Made by a program: the position numbers and the translations under genes. The notes under the pieces are model-generated. The model made no database searches. It saw only the letters and a program-made list of their open reading frames with translations, and was not told the origin of the DNA. This document shows positions 7,356-10,385 of a DNA stretch of 10,385 nucleotides, piece after piece (positions within the stretch are counted from its first letter, which is position 1; every line of letters starts with the position of its first letter). The stretch is from the NCBI GenBank assembly GCA_031264895.1, contig JAISDI010000050.1:1-10385 (forward strand), given 5' to 3'. Source of the DNA: Endomicrobium sp. (GTDB taxonomy: Bacteria > Elusimicrobiota > Endomicrobiia > Endomicrobiales > Endomicrobiaceae).

Positions 7356-7389
7356 TCCAAAAACTTTACTATTTTGACAAGTTTTTGGA
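7356..7389. repeat. 11-bp perfect inverted repeat
   Basis: The arms tccaaaaactt (7356-7366) and aagtttttgga (7379-7389) flank a 12-base loop. It lies between the 3' end of the kinase gene and the promoter of the ATPase gene. Neither strand has an adjacent T tract, so it is not a standard terminator. Confidence 0.6.
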
Positions 7390-7464
7390 ATGGAAGGAGA
7401 AATACCCCTGACTATAGCCGTTGTTTTAACGGCAAAGTTCCACGACAACAGTTAAAGGAACGCA

Positions 7465-7486
7465 GCCGTTCTAACTTGCCGTACGC
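7465..7486 (+). repeat. 22-bp dispersed motif, copy 1
   Basis: Reads gccgttctaacttgccgt then acgc. It matches 10202-10223 and 10244-10265 under the pattern GYCGTTCTARYTTGCCGT followed by NYGC. It lies six bases beyond the stop of the kinase gene. A small hairpin, gccgtt-gtttt-aacggc, lies about 45 bases to its left. Confidence 0.7.
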
Positions 7487-7491
7487 TAAAA

Positions 7492-8124
7492 TTATCCTAA
7501 TTTGAGTTTGCGTTCCGTGAAAAATTGGATCACGGAGGCGGTTTCGTCAAGGCCTAGTATGGCCGAGTTTATACAAAGATGGTAAGATTGTGCGGCTCCC
7601 CATGGTTTGTTAGTGTAGAGGGTGTAATATTTGGAACGGTTTTTGTCCGCTTTTTCGATTTCTTTTTTTATTTTTTCAAAATCCGTTTCTTGCTTTTCCT
7701 GCGCTACTTTTTTGATTCTGAATTCCGCGTCCGCGCAAACAAAAACGTTTATGGCGCGAGGATGTTCTCTTAAAACGTAATCGGCGCATCTGCCGACAAA
7801 AATACAGGACTCCTTTCTTGCGAGCTGTCTTATAATATCGCTTTGAATTTTAAAAAGCGATTCGTTGAGAATGGAACTTTCGCAGCAGTAGCCCGCAACG
7901 AAAACGTTTGAAGTTCCGCCAAGCAGATCTCCCAGCGAACCGATTTGGCTTTTATTTTCCGGATTTTCAAAATACTCTTTGCACAAACCGCTTTTTTGCG
8001 CGGCAATCTCTATGAGTCTTTTATCGTAAAAATTTATGCCCAGCTTTTTTGACAGTTTTTCGGCAATTTTAAGTCCGCCGCTGCCGAATTCACGGCCGAT
8101 ATTGATTACAAATTTTTCGTTCAT
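7492..8124 (-). CDS. Cytidylate-kinase-like protein
   Basis: A 210-residue cytoplasmic protein of the cytidylate-kinase-like family (Pfam Cytidylate_kin2 type). The signature GREFGSGG (10-17) stands where true CMP kinases have a P-loop with GKxT, so phosphoryl transfer is uncertain. Other family blocks are INFYDKRLIEIAA (30-42), CIFVGRCADYVL (107-118), the basic lid-like DKNRSKYYTLYTNKPWG (160-176) and YHLCINSAILGLDE (181-194). Its ATG overlaps the MATE stop as ATGA (8121-8124), with AGGAG 11 bases upstream, so translation is coupled to the exporter. The substrate is unknown; a role tied to the exported compound is inference. It is unlikely to replace the essential Cmk. Confidence 0.88.
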   Translation of the reverse strand: MNEKFVINIGREFGSGGLKIAEKLSKKLGINFYDKRLIEIAAQKSGLCKEYFENPENKSQIGSLGDLLGGTSNVFVAGYCCESSILNESLFKIQSDIIRQLARKESCIFVGRCADYVLREHPRAINVFVCADAEFRIKKVAQEKQETDFEKIKKEIEKADKNRSKYYTLYTNKPWGAAQSYHLCINSAILGLDETASVIQFFTERKLKLG

Positions 8125-9497
8125 GGCTGCGCAATCTCCTTTTTAGGTTCACTGCTTTTTTTAAACTTGCGGTACTGCATAAACAGCAGAGCCGCGGCCA
8201 AAAATACGGCGGCAAAATCGGAAATAGGCATGCTCAGCCATACGCCGTTAATGTCAAAATAGCGCGGAAGTATTATAAGCAGCGGAATTAAAAACAGTAC
8301 CTGCCTTGTTAAAGTTAGAAATATAGTTTTTACCGCCATTCCTATGCTTTGGAAAAAAGTTGTCGTAACCATCTGAAAGCCTATTAACGGAAAAAATATA
8401 AAAGTATACCGCAGCCCTTTAGCCGTTAAATTTACAAGTTCTTCATCAGTAGTAAATATCGAAGCTACGGCATGCGGAAACAATTCTACAAAAATAAATC
8501 CTACTGTCATAATGGCTGTGGCAAGAATTATGGACTTTTTGAGAACTTCCGTTACGCGCGAATAAAGAGCCGCGCCGTAATTGTAACCCGCTATAGGCTG
8601 CATCCCCTGATTTATACCGAAAACCAGCATCACAAACAAAAATGCCACGCGGTTAACTATTCCGTAAGCTCCTACGGCAATACCGCTTCCATAATAGTTA
8701 AGCTGTCTGTTTACAAGCACTATCACCACGCAGGCGACGGCATTTAACAGAAACGGCGCAAGACCTATAGAAATTATCCCTCTGACTATTTCGCTTTTCA
8801 ACTTGTATATGCCTTTTTTAAAACGAATGAAACTTTCTTTATCGCTGAAAAGTTTAAACTGCCAAACCAGCACAACGCTTTGCGATATGACCGTTGCAAG
8901 AGCGCTTCCGCGTATTCCCCAGCCAAACCCGAAAATGAATAAAGGGTTTAAGATAATATTGATAATAATTGCCGTGATAGTGGCATACATCGACTTTTTA
9001 GGATGCCCCGCAGAACGCAAAAGCGTGTTAAGACCCATATATATGTGCGTTACGACATTTCCCGCAAGGATTATAACCATAAAATCGTAGGCATAAGCAA
9101 ACACGTCATTGTCCGCGCCGAAAAAGTAAAGCATTGGTTCAAGAAATATATAAGATAAAACCGTAAATAAAATGCCGATAACAATATTTAGCACCAGAAC
9201 ATTTCCTAAAATCTTGTTTGCGGACTCATAATCTTTTTGTCCGAGCCTTAAAGATAAAAGCGCAGCTCCCCCCATACCTACCAGAGAACCGAACGCCGCC
9301 GCCAAATTCATTAAAGGAAACGTTATCGCAAGTCCGGACAAAGCGAGCGGCCCGACGCCATGACCTATAAAAATGCTGTCCGTAATATTGTAAAGTGATG
9401 CCGCCGTCATGGCAATTACCGCAGGCACGGCATACTGCATGAGCAATTTTCCTATCGGCAATACTCCCAAATTAAGAGGTGCGCTGCTTTTTTTCAT
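8121..9497 (-). CDS. MATE family multidrug/metabolite exporter
   Basis: Inner-membrane Na+ or H+ antiporter of the MATE family, 458 residues, the usual length, with about twelve hydrophobic segments in two halves. Typical motifs: LGVLPIGKLLMQYAVPAVI at the N-terminus (10-28), YNITDSIFIGHGVGPLALSG (36-55), LRSAGHPKKSMYATI (160-174), NPLFIFGFGWGIRGSALAT (184-202) and GINQGMQPIAGYNYGAAL (294-311). The C-terminus is a charged cytoplasmic tail ending KKEIAQP. The ATG at 9497 is chosen because homology starts there; an upstream in-frame TTG at 9521 has no ribosome site. The chosen ATG has only a weak site of its own but overlaps the stop of a 21-codon leader frame by ATGA, implying coupled translation. 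The substrate cannot be told from sequence. Confidence 0.94.
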   Translation of the reverse strand: MKKSSAPLNLGVLPIGKLLMQYAVPAVIAMTAASLYNITDSIFIGHGVGPLALSGLAITFPLMNLAAAFGSLVGMGGAALLSLRLGQKDYESANKILGNVLVLNIVIGILFTVLSYIFLEPMLYFFGADNDVFAYAYDFMVIILAGNVVTHIYMGLNTLLRSAGHPKKSMYATITAIIINIILNPLFIFGFGWGIRGSALATVISQSVVLVWQFKLFSDKESFIRFKKGIYKLKSEIVRGIISIGLAPFLLNAVACVVIVLVNRQLNYYGSGIAVGAYGIVNRVAFLFVMLVFGINQGMQPIAGYNYGAALYSRVTEVLKKSIILATAIMTVGFIFVELFPHAVASIFTTDEELVNLTAKGLRYTFIFFPLIGFQMVTTTFFQSIGMAVKTIFLTLTRQVLFLIPLLIILPRYFDINGVWLSMPISDFAAVFLAAALLFMQYRKFKKSSEPKKEIAQP

Positions 9498-9559
9498 AAA
9501 CTTACCATTAAAAACAAACAATAAAATAACAACTGCTTAAATTTTTTATTGACGTTCAT
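9494..9559 (-). CDS. 21-residue leader peptide coupled to the MATE gene
   Basis: A short frame from ATG at 9559 to TGA at 9494 encodes 21 residues, starting MNVNKKFKQ and continuing with a hydrophobic stretch LLFYCLFLMVSL. It has the best ribosome site in the operon, AGGAG (9567-9571) seven bases upstream, and its stop overlaps the MATE start as ATGA, exactly as the MATE stop overlaps the kinase start. It could act in cis, bringing ribosomes to the weak MATE start, or be a tiny membrane peptide. No run of regulatory codons as in amino-acid attenuators is seen, and it lacks a lipobox. Expression is inferred from these signals; I know of no homologue. Confidence 0.6.
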   Translation of the reverse strand: MNVNKKFKQLLFYCLFLMVSL

Positions 9560-9571
9560 TATTTAACTCCT

Positions 9572-9606
9572 AAAAACTGAAAGCGGGATATTTAATCCCG
9601 CTTTCA
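9572..9606 (-). promoter_or_regulatory. GC-rich leader hairpin with T5 tract before the MATE operon
   Basis: A perfect 12-bp stem, tgaaagcgggat (9578-9589) and atcccgctttca (9595-9606), with a five-base loop. On the minus strand it is followed by G and TTTTT (9572-9576), then directly by the AGGAG of the leader peptide. It resembles an intrinsic terminator but begins only about nine bases after the predicted transcription start. It may instead be a 5'-terminal stability or regulatory hairpin, or a block against readthrough from the right. Confidence 0.65.
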
Positions 9607-9621
9607 TGATTTTACGAAGAT

Positions 9622-9650
9622 ATTATACCAAATTTATACCGTCTTTACAT
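9622..9650 (-). promoter_or_regulatory. Promoter of the MATE operon (extended -10)
   Basis: On the minus strand TATAAT (9622-9627) preceded by TTTGG gives an extended -10, nearly the same as at thiM. No good -35 is visible (TGTAAA at best). The predicted start is near 9615. Confidence 0.65.
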
Positions 9651-9707
9651 TTTGACTCTCTCTAAAAACCCTAAAAAGTTAAAAATTAAAAGGTTCGCTA
9701 TCAAACT

Positions 9708-9784
9708 ACTGATTTGTATTGAACATGGATGCCCGATAAAAACCTTCGGGCATGACGACAAGAATGATTTCACTCGTTTGTCAT
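9708..9784 (+). repeat. Hairpin repeat module 3, short copy A
   Basis: Starts actgatttgtatt, then aacatggatgcc (9722-9733), then directly tcgggcatgacgacaa (9746-9761), and ends in ttgtcat. Compared with copies B and C it lacks the roughly 55-60-base internal module. The remaining edges form a small hairpin, gcccga (9731-9736) with tcgggc (9746-9751). Confidence 0.8.
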
Positions 9785-9804
9785 CAACCCACTGATTTGT
9801 ATTT
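9782..9804 (+). repeat. Dispersed repeat module 2, copy at the A/B junction
   Basis: An exact reverse complement of 110-132. It spans the end of copy A and the start of copy B. Confidence 0.85.
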
Positions 9805-9940
9805 AACATGGATGCCCCCCGTGTTAAGACCTCACGGGGCAGGCTACTAAGGAATAACAGCATTTCCGAGAACTTCGGGCATGACGACAAAGATGATTTC
9901 GCCTTTTTGTCATTCCCGAAAGTTTTTATCGGGAATCCAT
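9791..9940 (+). repeat. Hairpin repeat module 3, long copy B
   Basis: Begins actgatttgtatt and aacatggatgcc (9805-9816). It carries a 7-bp hairpin ccccgtg / cacgggg (9817-9823 with 9833-9839) and continues to tcgggcatgacgacaa (9875-9890) and ttgtcat. It ends with a second hairpin, attcccga / tcgggaat (9912-9919 with 9929-9936). Open frames across it on either strand follow the repeat and are not credible genes. Confidence 0.85.
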
Positions 9941-9960
9941 TTTGCCTTTTCGTCATTTTT

Positions 9961-10072
9961 TGTATCAAACATGGATGCCTCTCGTGTTACGACCTCACGG
10001 GACAGGTTTCTGTGGAATTACAGAATTCCATAATTTCGGGCATGACGACAAAGATGATTTTGTTTATTTGTC
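9961..10072 (+). repeat. Hairpin repeat module 3, long copy C
   Basis: Starts tgtat and aacatggatgcc (9968-9979), contains the cgtg / cacg hairpin, and has tcgggcatgacgacaa at 10036-10051. It is more diverged from B in the middle. It is followed head-on by inverted copy D, and together they make an imperfect palindrome of about 170 bases. Confidence 0.8.
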
Positions 10073-10145
10073 AATCCCCGAATGTTATTAAATGCTGTAA
10101 TTCTTTAGCAGCCTGCCCCGTAAGGTCGTAATACGGGGGGGAACC
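10073..10145 (-). repeat. Hairpin repeat module 3, inverted copy D
   Basis: Read on the minus strand it gives a C run, then gtattacgaccttacggggc, caggctgctaa and aattacagcattt. This closely parallels the internal part of copy B (gtgttaagacctcacggggc, caggctactaa). It is the only inverted copy in the right-hand cluster and faces copy C. Confidence 0.8.
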
Positions 10146-10201
10146 ATTTTACCTTTTAGCCGTTTATCGTAACAGACATATGAAAATAATGGGATAGCGT
10201 T

Positions 10202-10223
10202 GCCGTTCTAATTTGCCGTCTGC
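10202..10223 (+). repeat. 22-bp dispersed motif, copy 2
   Basis: gccgttctaatttgccgt plus ctgc; it fits the consensus shared with 7465-7486 and 10244-10265. Confidence 0.7.
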
Positions 10224-10243
10224 AAAGACCCGTGCGTAGGTAC

Positions 10244-10265
10244 GTCGTTCTAGCTTGCCGTCCGC
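10244..10265 (+). repeat. 22-bp dispersed motif, copy 3
   Basis: gtcgttctagcttgccgt plus ccgc. It lies 42 bases after copy 2, in the same orientation. Confidence 0.7.
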
Positions 10266-10345
10266 AACACGACAAACGCATGAAAAATAATTAAATGGCA
10301 AAAGGGTAAAAAATGGTAAACTATCCCTAAAAAAGGGGAAAGGAA

Positions 10346-10385
10346 ATGGAAAAGCTATTAGAATTTATAATGGGAATAGAAGATA
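10346..10385 (+). CDS. Start of an unidentified plus-strand gene (partial)
   Basis: The ATG at 10346 has AGGGG (10334-10338) seven bases upstream. It opens a frame, MEKLLEFIMGIED, that runs off the window edge after 13 codons. Only the N-terminus is present, so no family can be assigned. It is transcribed away from the MATE operon, with the repeat cluster between them. A TGG-TAAACT element at 10314-10322 could be a weak extended -10, with no recognisable -35. The frame could also prove to be spurious, since so little of it is visible. Confidence 0.55.
   Translation, partial: MEKLLEFIMGIED

Noticed and set aside
9645..10131. Two 107-residue open frames on opposite strands across the right-hand repeat cluster
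   Set aside because: Both simply translate the hairpin repeats, overlap each other antisense, and lack ribosome sites and recognisable protein character.
9708..10145. CRISPR array
   Set aside because: The repeat units are long, diverged, unevenly spaced and partly inverted, with no constant-length spacers and no cas genes.

Overview
The window is a low-GC, gene-dense stretch from a diderm (Gram-negative-type) bacterium. The evidence for an outer membrane is a large type V autotransporter whose passenger carries Chlamydia Pmp-like FxxN / GGA[VIF] repeats. Long runs of AT-rich codons and numerous short dispersed hairpin repeats between genes resemble Elusimicrobiota such as Endomicrobium, but this placement is tentative and rests on style only. 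All complete genes lie on the minus strand; a plus-strand gene starts at the right edge.

Layout, left to right. 1-286: repeat fragments and a probable terminator for the autotransporter. 287-3619: Pmp-like autotransporter. 3746-4666: quinolinate synthase nadA, with its own promoter. 4776-5567: hydroxyethylthiazole kinase thiM, with a clear extended -10 promoter, a 5'-leader stem-loop, and a 9-bp dyad flanking the promoter. 5719-6060: no convincing gene; tandem mini-hairpins, a GC-rich hairpin with a T-rich tail, and a dispersed repeat also found at 61-110. 6065-7291: an AAA/DUF4143 ATPase, possibly an acquired gene, with repeats on both sides. 7292-7491: short inverted repeats. 7492-9559: an operon read leftwards of a 21-residue leader peptide, a MATE exporter and a cytidylate-kinase-like protein, each joined to the next by a 4-nt ATGA overlap. 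9640-10345: a gene-free cluster of related hairpin repeats in both orientations. 10346 onward: the first 13 codons of a plus-strand gene.

Functionally, nadA (NAD synthesis from iminoaspartate) and thiM (thiazole salvage for thiamine diphosphate) are housekeeping cofactor genes that sit together but appear separately promoted. The MATE-kinase operon is a membrane exporter with a putative nucleotide kinase partner. The most unusual material is not a protein system. It is (i) the coupled leader peptide with a 5' hairpin ahead of the MATE gene, (ii) a similar promoter-plus-hairpin leader at thiM, and (iii) a mosaic family of intergenic repeats whose modules recombine across the window. I see no CRISPR array, tRNA, rRNA, transposase or known defence system.
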